Assembly (NCBI GenBank): GCA_050010555.1 | Contig: JBEKKV010000007.1 | Span: forward strand, 1-51,848 | DNA from: JALHUB01 sp050010555 | Lineage (GTDB): Bacteria > Chloroflexota > Dehalococcoidia > DSTF01 > JALHUB01 | Reading direction: 5' to 3' | Length of the DNA stretch: 51,848 nt | In this document: piece after piece, positions 24,008-32,208 of the stretch | Layout of the letters: each line of letters starts with the position of its first letter | Position numbering within the stretch: position 1 is the stretch's first letter | Position numbers and translations under genes: made by a program | Notes under the pieces: generated by a model | Databases searched by the model: none | What the model was told of the DNA's origin: nothing | Seen by the model: the letters and a program-made list of their open reading frames with translations, nothing else

Positions 24008-25939
24008 GTGTTTCGAACCGCCTCGATCACTATTGCAGCTTTCCTGCTGCTCGCTCTGGGCTGCGGTTCAGCTTCGGCTGACGACAGCACGCTCCACGTC
24101 GATATCGCCAGCGTCGACAGCAGCGCTTTTCCGAATCTCTCTGCCGTAGTAAACGTCCTCGACGCAAATGGCCGCCCCGTTTCCGGTCTCGACGCGTCCG
24201 CAATTCAAGCGACCATCGACGGCAAGCCCGCGGCCGTGGAGCAAGTGCAGCCCGTTGTTGATTCCCAGGTCGCTCTTTCCGTCGTCCTCGCCGTCGACGT
24301 GAGCGGCAGCATGAGCGGTCAGCCGCTTTCCTCGGCTCAAAAGGCAGCCACCGACTTCGTGCGCGGCCTTTCGCCGCAAGACAGCGTATCCATTTTGACA
24401 TTCGGCGACTCCGTCAATGCCGTCCTGGAGCCGACGACGGACAAGGATGCCGTGGCGGGCGCCCTGGCGAAGCTTAGCGCCGGCGGCAACACTGCCCTCT
24501 ACGAGGCGACGAGCCAGGCTATCGCCAGCGCTTCCGGCTCGCCCTCAGCGCGTCGAGTGGTCATCCTCCTGACCGATGGCGTCGACTACGGCGGCAAGAG
24601 CAACGTCAGTCGCGACGACTCTCTGGCGCAAGCAAAGGCGGCAGGAATACCCGTCTACACAATTGGTCTCGGCTCGGAGATCGACAGGAACTATTTGAGC
24701 GATCTCGCAACGGTTACCGGCGCTCGCTTTCTCGAAACGCCATCACCCGCCGGCCTCTCGCAACTTTACGCTGATATCGCGGGCATTTTGCGCGGCCAGT
24801 ACGTCGTGAAGCTCACATCGCCGGAGACCGACGCTGCCGCGCCGCACGTTCTCAACCTCACCGTCAATGCCGGCGGCCTCACAGCCGTCGCATCGAAGGA
24901 CCTGCCAGCGGTTGCAGCACCCGCGGCGCCTCAGCTCTCGCTGAAGGGTCTTGTCTCAGGCGAAAGCGTCAACTCGCTGACTACCGTCACGGCGGACGAG
25001 ACGGGCGCGGTTCCGGCGGAGGTGCGCTTCCTCCTCGACGGCAAGCCTCTTGCTGATGCAACGGCTCCCCCGTTCACGGCGTCGATCGACCCCGGGGCGC
25101 TTGAGAACGGGAACCACAGCCTCCATGTCGAAGCGCGCGACGCCTCCGGTAAGAGCGCGACGGTCGACATGGCGTTCGCCGTCGGCGCGGCCGGCGGGAG
25201 CAGTTTGCTTGGTCCGCAGGCGTGGGGCGCGCTCGTCGCCGCAGCCCTCTGTCTTGTCGGCCTTCTTTGGTTCAGGCGTCGCCGTCCAGACATGCAGCGA
25301 AAGGTAGTGCAGGTGCGCCTGCGCCCCTGGTCGAACGGCGGTGGCGCCAGCGAGACGCCCTCGTCAGTGGACGAGCCGGTCTCGTTAATACAGCCGGACC
25401 CCGTCCCTGAGCAGGAGACCCTTGCCAAGCTCACCATGGTCGGCGGGCCAAACGCTGGCAGGGAGTTTCCCGTCACCTCGACGCCGCTCAGCGTCGGCAG
25501 CGCCGAGTGGTGCGATATTGTTCTAGTCGACGAGGATGGCTTGATAGGTGCGGAAGAGGCACGAGCCTGGATCCACGGCGACAAGATGATGTTCCACAAG
25601 CTCACGCGCCTCACCGTCCTCGCCTCCGAAGGCGACATCGGTGGCTGGCTGGTGCTGGAGCACGGCGACGAGGTCAGCGTCGGTCCCTACCGGCTGCGCT
25701 TCGAGGTGGTGGCCGGGCGGGCGTCGGAGCAAGCGAAGGTGAACGAGGCCGTGGTCGACGCGGTGGAGCGCCTCAGCTCCCATCCCGTCGAAGGCTGGCT
25801 CCGGCCCGTCGACGATTTCTCGCCCGGACAGCCCGCCGAAGACGACGTTTCGCCGCCGCAGCCCGCTGAAGACGACTTCGACTCCGACCACCTCGCCGAA
25901 GACGACTTCGACCCTCCGGCTGCCGCCTCCTTCGCCTGA
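24008..25939 (+). CDS. Membrane-anchored VWA protein with cytoplasmic FHA-like domain
   Basis: A 643-residue protein. It has a signal peptide (about 1-25; a LALGC sequence could be a weak lipobox). A VWA domain at about 85-270 has a full MIDAS (DVSGSMS, then GGNTALYE and TDGVDYGG). An Ig-like extracellular region follows, then one membrane helix at about 403-422 with a basic stop-transfer RRRRP. A cytoplasmic FHA-like domain lies at about 475-575 (GREFPVTSTPLSVGSAEWCDIVL). The tail repeats (P/L)AEDD(F/V) three times. FHA domains bind phosphothreonine, so it could carry a signal between surface and cytoplasm. The GTG start has only a weak ribosome site. It sits in the Tad locus between the two pilin genes. 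Confidence 0.8.
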   Translation: MFRTASITIAAFLLLALGCGSASADDSTLHVDIASVDSSAFPNLSAVVNVLDANGRPVSGLDASAIQATIDGKPAAVEQVQPVVDSQVALSVVLAVDVSGSMSGQPLSSAQKAATDFVRGLSPQDSVSILTFGDSVNAVLEPTTDKDAVAGALAKLSAGGNTALYEATSQAIASASGSPSARRVVILLTDGVDYGGKSNVSRDDSLAQAKAAGIPVYTIGLGSEIDRNYLSDLATVTGARFLETPSPAGLSQLYADIAGILRGQYVVKLTSPETDAAAPHVLNLTVNAGGLTAVASKDLPAVAAPAAPQLSLKGLVSGESVNSLTTVTADETGAVPAEVRFLLDGKPLADATAPPFTASIDPGALENGNHSLHVEARDASGKSATVDMAFAVGAAGGSSLLGPQAWGALVAAALCLVGLLWFRRRRPDMQRKVVQVRLRPWSNGGGASETPSSVDEPVSLIQPDPVPEQETLAKLTMVGGPNAGREFPVTSTPLSVGSAEWCDIVLVDEDGLIGAEEARAWIHGDKMMFHKLTRLTVLASEGDIGGWLVLEHGDEVSVGPYRLRFEVVAGRASEQAKVNEAVVDAVERLSSHPVEGWLRPVDDFSPGQPAEDDVSPPQPAEDDFDSDHLAEDDFDPPAAASFA

Positions 25940-26104
25940 TCCGTATATCCCCCTACCCGCTGCTAACGAGAACGACGCCTCGGCGCCGCGGCCTTCCGCT
26001 GCCTTTGTCCTCGATCAGCGACGTGGGATGCAGTTGACGTAACATTTGCGTCTGCTTTCCCACCCGCCCTCCCGCAAGCGTTAGCCCCTCCTCCCCCCCA
26101 TCTA
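25940..26104. other. Intergenic stretch between VWA-FHA and sigma genes
   Basis: No gene or strong structure seen; it is C-rich with short pyrimidine runs. It separates the first two genes of the Tad locus from the sigma-factor unit and probably contains the promoter of the latter together with the operator-like cluster that follows. Confidence 0.4.
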
Positions 26105-26182
26105 TAGGGGAAACCCCTACTGAACGCGCCCGACCTGCCGATACTTACCTAGGTGAACTCCCTAAGGGATACGACCTAAGGG
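26105..26182. promoter_or_regulatory. Operator-like cluster: TAGGGG-AAA-CCCCTA, ACCTAGGT and two CCTAAGGG
   Basis: Within 120 nt of the ECF sigma gene lie a perfect inverted repeat TAGGGG-AAA-CCCCTA (26105-26119), the palindrome ACCTAGGT (26147-26154) and two direct copies of CCTAAGGG (26161-26168 and 26175-26182, 14 bp apart). The shared core CCTA/TAGG suggests one dimeric DNA-binding regulator or a special promoter. The regulator is not known. Confidence 0.5.
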
Positions 26183-26225
26183 AGACTGCCGAGACATACC
26201 GTCGGATCACGCGGGGAGAGATCTC

Positions 26226-26792
26226 TTGCTCAAACTTGACATACCACCGGTCACCGAAGAGCGAATGCTCGTCCACCGGGCCATCGCCCGTGACAGCGAA
26301 GCCTTCGCCGAGCTATACGACCGGCACGTCGTGCGCGTTTACCGCCACATCTATTACATCATCAACGACCAGAAAGAAGCTGAAGACCTAACCGCCCAGA
26401 CCTTCCTCCAGGCTTGGGAGGCGATCGGCCGTTTCCAACCTAGGGGTGCTCCCTTCGCATCGTGGTTGCTGCGCATCGCTCACAACCTGGCCGTCAGTCA
26501 TCTGCGCGCCAGGAAGGGGGATGCACAGCTCCACGAGTCGCTCGTCGACGATGGCCTTCCCCGAAACCCGGAAGCCGTCGTAGAGCGGCAAGCCGAAGAA
26601 GAGCGCGTCCGGCGAGCAGTCCTTCGCCTCGGCGACGACCAGCGGCAGGTCATCATCCTCCGCTTCGTCGAAGAGCTGGACTACAAAGAAGTCGCCGAAA
26701 TCCTTGGCAAGAGTGTGGCTGCGGTGCGCGTCATCCAGCACCGCGCCCTATGCGCCCTGCGCAAGATCATGAAGGTGGAAGAAGTTGCCTAG
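26226..26792 (+). CDS. ECF-type RNA polymerase sigma factor
   Basis: A 188-residue sigma-70-family factor with regions 2 and 4 only. Region 2 spans about 18-95 (FAELYDRHVVRVYRHIYYI, AEDLTAQTFLQAWEAI, FASWLLRIAHNLAVSHLR). Region 4 spans about 125-185 (LRLGDDQRQVIILRFVEELDYKEVAEILGKSVAAVRVIQHRAL, a helix-turn-helix). It starts at TTG with GGGGAGAG directly upstream. Its stop overlaps the TTG start of the DUF5667-like gene by 8 nt. Its place inside the Tad locus suggests that it drives the pilus or adhesin genes (inference). Confidence 0.93.
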   Translation: MLKLDIPPVTEERMLVHRAIARDSEAFAELYDRHVVRVYRHIYYIINDQKEAEDLTAQTFLQAWEAIGRFQPRGAPFASWLLRIAHNLAVSHLRARKGDAQLHESLVDDGLPRNPEAVVERQAEEERVRRAVLRLGDDQRQVIILRFVEELDYKEVAEILGKSVAAVRVIQHRALCALRKIMKVEEVA

Positions 26793-27051
26793 AATCGTCG
26801 AAGCGCTTGCCGACTGCCTGGAAGCCATGCGCCAGGGCGAAGATATGGAGATCTGTCTAGTCATGTATCCGCAGTACCGTACCGAGCTCACAGCACTGTT
26901 GCAGATCGCGAGCTTGCTGCGACCGCTGCCGCCGGAGATAGCACCCTCGTTCGCTTTCAAGGAGCGCACCAAAGTGCAGATCCTCGAAGGCCGACGAGGA
27001 CAGGAAGGCTCATCCCTTGCTCCGGACCAGCGGCCTGGCAAGTTCCGATGA
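26785..27051 (+). CDS. Small DUF5667-like protein, putative anti-sigma partner
   Basis: An 88-residue soluble protein. Its first 45 residues (EALADCLEAMRQGEDMEICLVMYPQYRTELTALLQIASLL) have the pattern seen at the start of DUF5667 proteins that follow ECF sigma genes in Chloroflexi. It lacks the usual membrane helix and long extracellular part, so it is either a short cytoplasmic form or a truncated one. Overlap with the sigma gene implies coupled translation and a likely sigma-binding role (inference). The C-terminal 30 residues are polar and may be disordered. Confidence 0.65.
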   Translation: MPRIVEALADCLEAMRQGEDMEICLVMYPQYRTELTALLQIASLLRPLPPEIAPSFAFKERTKVQILEGRRGQEGSSLAPDQRPGKFR

Positions 27052-27259
27052 AACACCGCGGGCGGCGCCGCCGGCGTCCCCGTGGCGATATGACAAACAC
27101 GCCAGAAATGGCTTCAAGACCAGCAAAGGAGGTGAAGCCGAAAGACTGACCAACACCCGGAGACCATCCGCCTGACCCTCGCGCGACGAAACGTCGTCTG
27201 AAGCGGTGCCAGGCGGTGAAGCAAATTGGACAACACCTTTAGCAAAGAGAGGAAAACAA
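27052..27259 (+). other. Leader region of the major pilin gene
   Basis: About 200 bp without a gene. It has several inverted repeats, including a GGCTTC/GAAGCC pair around 27109-27143, and AGAGAGGAAAAC just before the pilin ATG. It is probably the 5' leader of the pilin transcript. No riboswitch class could be assigned. Confidence 0.35.
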
Positions 27260-27439
27260 ATGCAGTTCATTAACGAGAGCATTCTCCGGCTCTACTGCTG
27301 GATGAAGGAAGAGAAAGCACAGACGATGGCCGAGTACGGCCTGATCCTGGCGCTCGTGTCGGTCGCTGCAGTCATAGTGCTGGGAACGATGGGCACCAAG
27401 ATCGGTAGCGTATTCACCTCGATCACAAACTCTCTCTAG
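27260..27439 (+). CDS. flp: Flp-family type IVb major pilin
   Basis: A 59-residue prepilin. The leader is unusually long for its size (about 22 residues, ending EEKA). The mature N-terminus QTMAEYGLILALVSVAAVIVLG has Glu at +5 and the Glu-Tyr pair typical of Flp pilins, then a short hydrophilic C-terminus. It would be cleaved by a TadV/CpaA-type prepilin peptidase, which is not in this window. A very strong hairpin follows the gene and could allow high expression of pilin relative to downstream genes. The start is set by AGAGGAAAAC before the ATG. Confidence 0.9.
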   Translation: MQFINESILRLYCWMKEEKAQTMAEYGLILALVSVAAVIVLGTMGTKIGSVFTSITNSL

Positions 27440-27467
27440 AACCGACTCGGGCGAAGCCGAGAACAGC

Positions 27468-27501
27468 ATAGAGTGGGGAGCAATCCGGCTCCCCACTCTA
27501 T
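27468..27501 (+). terminator. Strong hairpin after flp (partial terminator or mRNA stabiliser)
   Basis: A perfect 13-bp inverted repeat ATAGAGTGGGGAG / CTCCCCACTCTAT with an 8-nt loop lies 29 nt after the flp stop. It is followed by CTCATTCC rather than a T-run, so it more likely attenuates transcription or protects the 3' end of pilin mRNA than ends transcription fully. Confidence 0.65.
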
Positions 27502-27519
27502 CTCATTCCAGAGGGAGAG

Positions 27520-28071
27520 ATGATTGACCGGTTGTCAGAAAACTGGCGTCGGTGCGGAATATGGGCACTCCGCCCGAACATAAGGATAGGAGACCAAGCA
27601 AGAGTGACCACTGCGCGCACATCCCGGCCGCCGGCGCGACAGGCTGCGAGCCTGCTCGCCCGCATTTCGCGTCGCCTCAGGAGCGGAGCTGGTCAGTCCA
27701 TGGTTGAACTGGCCCTCGTCATCCCCGTCTTCCTTTTCCTCCTGAGCGGCGTCGTAGAGGTAGCGGACGCCATCAACTCCTACATCACCGTCGTCGACGT
27801 CAGCCGCGACGGCGCCCGCCTCGGCTCGAAAGGCCTTGCTACAGATACCGACATCAAGAACATGGTGACGACCGAAATGGGCCGCCTGCGAGATCCGTTC
27901 AATTCCGCCCGGGACGTGACGATTACTCACAACCCGGTTCCCGGCACCGACACATCCCTCAAGGTGCAGGTATGTTCTAATCACTCACTCATAGTACCTG
28001 GTCTATCGACCTTTCTTGGCAACCCTCTCCGCTTGTGTGCCAGCACCACCATGCGGACCATCACATACTAA
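27520..28071 (+). CDS. TadE-like pseudopilin
   Basis: A 183-residue protein of the TadE family. The motif G-QSMVELALVIPVFLFLLSGVVEVADAI (about residues 58-85) gives Glu at +5 after the presumed cleavage, then the hydrophobic helix; the C-terminal 100 residues are exported. The leader is long and basic, so GTG 27604, with AGGAG about 10 nt upstream, is a good alternative start that gives a shorter leader. TadE proteins are minor pilins needed for Tad pilus assembly. It follows the flp hairpin and precedes the TadG-VWA gene. Confidence 0.8.
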   Translation: MIDRLSENWRRCGIWALRPNIRIGDQARVTTARTSRPPARQAASLLARISRRLRSGAGQSMVELALVIPVFLFLLSGVVEVADAINSYITVVDVSRDGARLGSKGLATDTDIKNMVTTEMGRLRDPFNSARDVTITHNPVPGTDTSLKVQVCSNHSLIVPGLSTFLGNPLRLCASTTMRTITY

Positions 28072-28095
28072 TGACGTGGTGACGGAGGGATAACT

Positions 28096-29364
28096 ATGTG
28101 GCTCCTAAGACTAGGAAAGGCAACAAACGGCTCAAAGTCTCAGATCCTGCCTACCGCCGCCCTGATGATGATCGTCATCATCGGCGCCATTGGCCTGGCA
28201 GTAGATGCAGGGAGGTGCTTCATCGCCCGCGCTGAGCTCGTGAGGGCCGTCGACGCCGCCGCCCTGTCCGGCACGCTCGAACTGCCGAACCTGACCAACG
28301 CACAGGCAAAGATCAACACATACATGGCCCAGAACCAGCCCGACGCCACGGTTACCACTCCCGTATCTCCAGCCGACCGCCAGATTCAAGTCCAGGCCAC
28401 GCTCGCCGTCAATATGACCTTCATGCGCATCTTCGGCATCAACTCCGTTAACGTCCACGCCAGCGCCATCGCCGGCTACGGCGTCCTTGCCGTCGATACC
28501 GTCATGGCCATCGACGCCACCGGCTCCATGGGTGTCGACTCGAACGGAAACCCTTGCAGCGGTTCCGGATGTCCCATCTACGAAGCCAAGAACGCGGCCA
28601 ACAGCTTCACCAACACCCTCCTCTCCGACACCACCGCCTCATCGGATACCCTCGTCGGAGAGACGCCGTTCAGAGGTTGCTTCAATTTGCCCAACCTCTT
28701 CTCCTTCTGCGTCCCCATCAACACCATGGTGCAACCTCTCTCAAACAACAAGAGCACCGTGGAGGCTACGATTAATTCCATCACCTCCGTCGGCGGCTCC
28801 GGCACAAACATCTGCAACGGGATCAACGAGGCCGACCAGATCCTCTATGGGGCCGGCCATCACACGGTCAGCAACACGATGCGCATCGTCGTCATCCTAT
28901 CCGACGGGGATAACACCTATAACGTAGTCGCCAATGGCGTCCCGACGCCTAAACCCGGCAAGACACCCACGCCCATCGCCGCTTACGCCCTGCCGACCGC
29001 CTGTCGGCCGCCCACTCCCAACGCGTCCTCGGACGACACCGGCACGAGTTGCATGCCCGCACAGACGCACCAGAAAGCACTTGATAAAGACACCATGACG
29101 CTCGTCAACCAGTTGAAAGCGCAGGGGGTAGAGTTCTACGTTGTCGGCTTTGGTGTCTGTGGAAGCTCGAGCACCAGCCTCTGCAACACCTCAATAATCG
29201 GCACTGACATCAACGACACCACAGCTAACCGCAACCTGCTGAAGTGCATCGCATCGTCGACAACCGGCACCAACGACCACTATTTCGAGGCGACGACCGC
29301 CACGCAGTTGCCGAGCATATTCAGCAGTATCGCCCGCCTCATCGGCTTCCGGCTCATCAACTAG
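28096..29364 (+). CDS. TadG-like pilus protein with VWA domain
   Basis: A 422-residue protein. The N-terminal segment SQILPTAALMMIVIIGAIGLAVDAGRCFIARAELVRAVDAAALSG (about 14-58) is the TadG/TadE-like membrane region with the typical AVDxG and AAxAAALSG turns. A VWA domain follows, with MIDAS DATGSMG (about 136-142), TNICNGI and LSDGDNTY. Unlike the other pilin-like proteins here it has no Glu at +5, so it may not be a prepilin peptidase substrate. TadG-type proteins are thought to anchor or tip the pilus. GGAGGG lies 6 nt before the ATG. It contains several Cys pairs in the C-terminal half. Confidence 0.85.
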   Translation: MWLLRLGKATNGSKSQILPTAALMMIVIIGAIGLAVDAGRCFIARAELVRAVDAAALSGTLELPNLTNAQAKINTYMAQNQPDATVTTPVSPADRQIQVQATLAVNMTFMRIFGINSVNVHASAIAGYGVLAVDTVMAIDATGSMGVDSNGNPCSGSGCPIYEAKNAANSFTNTLLSDTTASSDTLVGETPFRGCFNLPNLFSFCVPINTMVQPLSNNKSTVEATINSITSVGGSGTNICNGINEADQILYGAGHHTVSNTMRIVVILSDGDNTYNVVANGVPTPKPGKTPTPIAAYALPTACRPPTPNASSDDTGTSCMPAQTHQKALDKDTMTLVNQLKAQGVEFYVVGFGVCGSSSTSLCNTSIIGTDINDTTANRNLLKCIASSTTGTNDHYFEATTATQLPSIFSSIARLIGFRLIN

Positions 29365-29388
29365 CGAGGCGCTGAAAGAGACGGAACG

Positions 29389-29910
29389 ATGAAGCGGAAT
29401 CCAATCCTACGAAAGCTCCTCCGGGCCATCGCCGCGCCGATCAAGTGCGACCAGGGCCAGGCGCTGGTGGAGTTTGGTCTCGTCGCCGTCGTCTTCCTCA
29501 CTTTCGTTTTCGGCATCATCGATTTCGCCCGCCTGCTGGAGTCCTGGGTCACCGTCCAGTACGCCGCCCGCGAAGGCGCCCGCTACGCCCTCACCGGCCG
29601 CAGCGACTGCGCTGACTACGCAGACAATCGCATCGGCTGCATCACCAACACGGCGAAAGCCGCGACGACCGGCCTGTATGGCGCCCCCGGCAACGTCACG
29701 GTCAAGGTCCGAAGCTGGGCCTATCCCAACTACGCCAACCCGGCGACCGAGAACTCCGCCGGCGTCGCCTGCGACTCCGTCGAAGTCGAGGTCGATTACG
29801 ACCACCATCTCATCACGCCCATCATCGCCGCCATCGTCAGCCATGTCTCGCTCACCGGCAGAGAACGCGTCCTGAACGAGCCCTTCGGCCCCTGCGGCGG
29901 CGGCGGCTGA
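29389..29910 (+). CDS. TadE-like pseudopilin
   Basis: A 173-residue second TadE-type protein. The sequence DQG-QALVEFGLVAVVFLTFVFGIIDFARLLESWVTVQYAAREGARYAL is a textbook TadE start with Glu at +5 and the AAREGAR turn. The exported part has two Cys pairs, which suggests disulfides. It begins at ATG with AAGAGACGGA upstream and lies 24 nt after the TadG-like gene. With the 27520 protein it would form the minor pilin set. Confidence 0.88.
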   Translation: MKRNPILRKLLRAIAAPIKCDQGQALVEFGLVAVVFLTFVFGIIDFARLLESWVTVQYAAREGARYALTGRSDCADYADNRIGCITNTAKAATTGLYGAPGNVTVKVRSWAYPNYANPATENSAGVACDSVEVEVDYDHHLITPIIAAIVSHVSLTGRERVLNEPFGPCGGGG

Positions 29911-30101
29911 CGAAGACGCACTGCTGGACCCCGCCCATGCCCGCGTCTCACGACGCTCTGAACGTGGCCAGCCGCCCCTGGGGTTCAAGAGATACGTTCA
30001 ATCGGCCGATACTCTTATGGGTAAGGTGCCCGCAAAGCAAGCGAAAACCCAGTCCAGCCGCTCCTGCGGCCGGACATCTACGCGAAACTGGAGGTAGCCC
30101 C

Positions 30102-30932
30102 ATGGCTGGAGCAGGAGCCGGTGGGCCGGCGAGCAGGATCAATAGACGCTACCTGCTGCTAACAATCGTATTCGCCGCTCTAAGCGCGATTCTCGTTTAC
30201 GCTGCCGTCTCTCGCGGCGGCGGCACCACCAAGCAAGCCGAATCGGCTACGCTGACGGGGTCCATGGTCGTCGCCAAGGCTGACATACCCGCCCGCACCC
30301 AGATAACGGCCGATATGTTGACCCTCGAGGACGTGCCGCTTGACGTCCGTCCGGCCGCGGCGCTCACGAACGTTGACGACGTCGTCGGCAAACTGACGCG
30401 CTATCCGATCAGCGCCGGCGAAGAGCTGACGGCGAGCAAGATCGTCTCCCTCCAGGGAAGCCAGACGACCAATTCGCTGTCCTTCGACGTCCCCAAGGGC
30501 ATGCGCGCCATTTCCATCCAGGCCGATCAGGTCATCAGCGCAGGTGGGCTGGTGCTTCCCGGCGATTACGTTGACATAATGAGCGTTCTCAACGGCGTGA
30601 AGTCTGACGGCTCGGTAGTCCCAAACTACGTCGTCAAGACCATACTGCAGAATGTCCAGGTGCTCGCAGTCGCCCAGAACGTCGCTGACGTTGCTGTGGG
30701 CGCCGACACCAGCACTACTTCTGGGACCGCGGACAACTCTCACGGCTCTGCGGCCAAGCCCAACCCGGACGCAACGACCCTGACGATTCTCACTACGCCG
30801 GCGCAGTCGGAGCTGCTCTTCCTGGCGGAGTCCAACGGGACGCTAAGAGCCGTCGTTCGCGGCTTCGGCGACGCCGACACGACCGAGTTGCCTCCGATCT
30901 TCCAGAACGAGCTTGTGCCGACCGCGCCTTAG
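30102..30932 (+). CDS. cpaB: Flp pilus assembly protein CpaB (RcpC), SAF domain
   Basis: A 276-residue protein with an N-terminal membrane segment (about 18-38) and an SAF domain (about 52-115: VVAKADIPARTQITADMLTLEDVP, VVGKLTRYPISAGEEL). An RcpC/CpaB-type domain follows (RAISIQADQVISAGGLVLPGDYVDIMSVL). In didermic bacteria CpaB works with the secretin. No secretin gene is present here, so CpaB may organise the channel in a thick or non-lipid envelope (inference). The start is set by GGAGG 7 nt before the ATG. The preceding gap of about 190 nt contains a GCCGC-TCCT-GCGGC hairpin. Confidence 0.9.
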   Translation: MAGAGAGGPASRINRRYLLLTIVFAALSAILVYAAVSRGGGTTKQAESATLTGSMVVAKADIPARTQITADMLTLEDVPLDVRPAAALTNVDDVVGKLTRYPISAGEELTASKIVSLQGSQTTNSLSFDVPKGMRAISIQADQVISAGGLVLPGDYVDIMSVLNGVKSDGSVVPNYVVKTILQNVQVLAVAQNVADVAVGADTSTTSGTADNSHGSAAKPNPDATTLTILTTPAQSELLFLAESNGTLRAVVRGFGDADTTELPPIFQNELVPTAP

Positions 30933-30979
30933 GCCCTGCTCGCTGAAGCGCCTTCATCTGGACAGGAACAAGGAAGTAG

Positions 30980-32167
30980 ATGGCAAGAACCCCGGAAGCC
31001 GTAATCATTGACCCTGATCTCAGCGCCCGCGCCGATGTGAAGCGCGCGCTCACCCTGGGCCACTTCACCATCTCAGGCGAAGCTGGCTATGGCATCGAAG
31101 CGGTCACGGTCGCGAACGAGAACGTTCCTGACGTCTTCATCGTCAGCGTCGAGGAACCGGTCGCCCGCGCCCTGCAGACCATCCAGTCCCTCGGCGACGC
31201 CCTGCCCGACATCCCAACCATCGTGTACTCTTCGCTCGCCGACGCTGCCTCCGTGCGACGCGCCATGGTCGCCGGCGCCCGCGACTACGTCATCAAGCCC
31301 GTCAAGCCGGAAGACCTGACCCGCGCCATCTACGGCGTCATGGAGCAGGAAGAGCGGCGCCGCATGCGGGCCAGCGGCGAGCGCCAGGAAACTGCGGCCA
31401 GGGGCACGGTCATAACCGTCTTCGGCGCCAAGGGTGGCATCGGCAAGACGACTATTTCCACAAACCTGGCGACGGCCCTCGTGCGCTCCACCAACAGCTC
31501 CGTCGTCCTCGTCGATATGGACACGCGCTTCGGCGACGTAGCTATCATGATGGACATCGCCGTCGAGCAGAGCATCGCCGATCTCGCCCGGCGCATCGAC
31601 ACGATGGACCGCGATTCCGTTCGCGATTTCCTGGTGCGCCATCACAGTGGCGTCATGATCTTGCCCGCGCCTCTCCACCCGACCGAGTGGCGCAGCGTCA
31701 CGCCGCAGCAGATCTCCAAAATCATCAATCTTCTCGCGCAGACGCATGACTACGTGATCGTGGACACGCCGGGCACTTTCAACGAGATCGTCGCCGCCAC
31801 CCTGGAGGCGGCAAGCCTTATCCTGCTCGTCACCAGCATGGACATCGCCAGCATCAAAGACACGGCCCTCGCCCTGGAGATGCTCCAGAGCGCCGCCATC
31901 TCCGAAGACCAGGTCAAGCTCATGATCAACCACTCCACGGCCGCCAATACACTGCGCGAGGACGACGTGGAGCGCGTTCTGGAGTACAAGGTCTTCTGGC
32001 GCATCCCGCACGACCTGAACGTCGCGACCAGCACGCAGCTTGGCCAGCCGGTCGTCATCACCAAGCCCTACGCCCGTGTGTCCCGCAGCATCACCGACCT
32101 TGCCGGCGCCCTCAGTGGCACGGTCGCGGAAAAGCGAGGCTTCCTGGAGAGGTTCCTCGGACGGTGA
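30980..32167 (+). CDS. cpaE: CpaE/TadZ-type pilus-localisation ATPase
   Basis: A 395-residue protein. Residues 1-120 form a receiver-like domain; the usual phospho-acceptor Asp is replaced (DVFIVSVEEP), although the Lys of VIKPVKPEDL is kept, so it is probably a pseudo-receiver. Residues about 140-390 form a ParA/MinD-type ATPase with the deviant Walker A GAKGGIGKTT, VDMDTRFGD and VDTPGTF. TadZ/CpaE proteins place the Tad machine at its cellular site. AAGGAAG precedes the ATG. It starts the core Tad block of cpaE, cpaF, tadB and tadC. Confidence 0.92.
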   Translation: MARTPEAVIIDPDLSARADVKRALTLGHFTISGEAGYGIEAVTVANENVPDVFIVSVEEPVARALQTIQSLGDALPDIPTIVYSSLADAASVRRAMVAGARDYVIKPVKPEDLTRAIYGVMEQEERRRMRASGERQETAARGTVITVFGAKGGIGKTTISTNLATALVRSTNSSVVLVDMDTRFGDVAIMMDIAVEQSIADLARRIDTMDRDSVRDFLVRHHSGVMILPAPLHPTEWRSVTPQQISKIINLLAQTHDYVIVDTPGTFNEIVAATLEAASLILLVTSMDIASIKDTALALEMLQSAAISEDQVKLMINHSTAANTLREDDVERVLEYKVFWRIPHDLNVATSTQLGQPVVITKPYARVSRSITDLAGALSGTVAEKRGFLERFLGR

Positions 32168-32208
32168 TTCGATGAGGAAGTCGTACAGCAGATGGAGCGA
32201 ATGAGACG

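Noticed and set aside
29911..30101. Riboswitch in the cpaB leader (CCCGCAAAGC, GCCGC-TCCT-GCGGC)
   Set aside because: One hairpin and a short GCAAAGC string are not enough for any class; no terminator or other conserved element.
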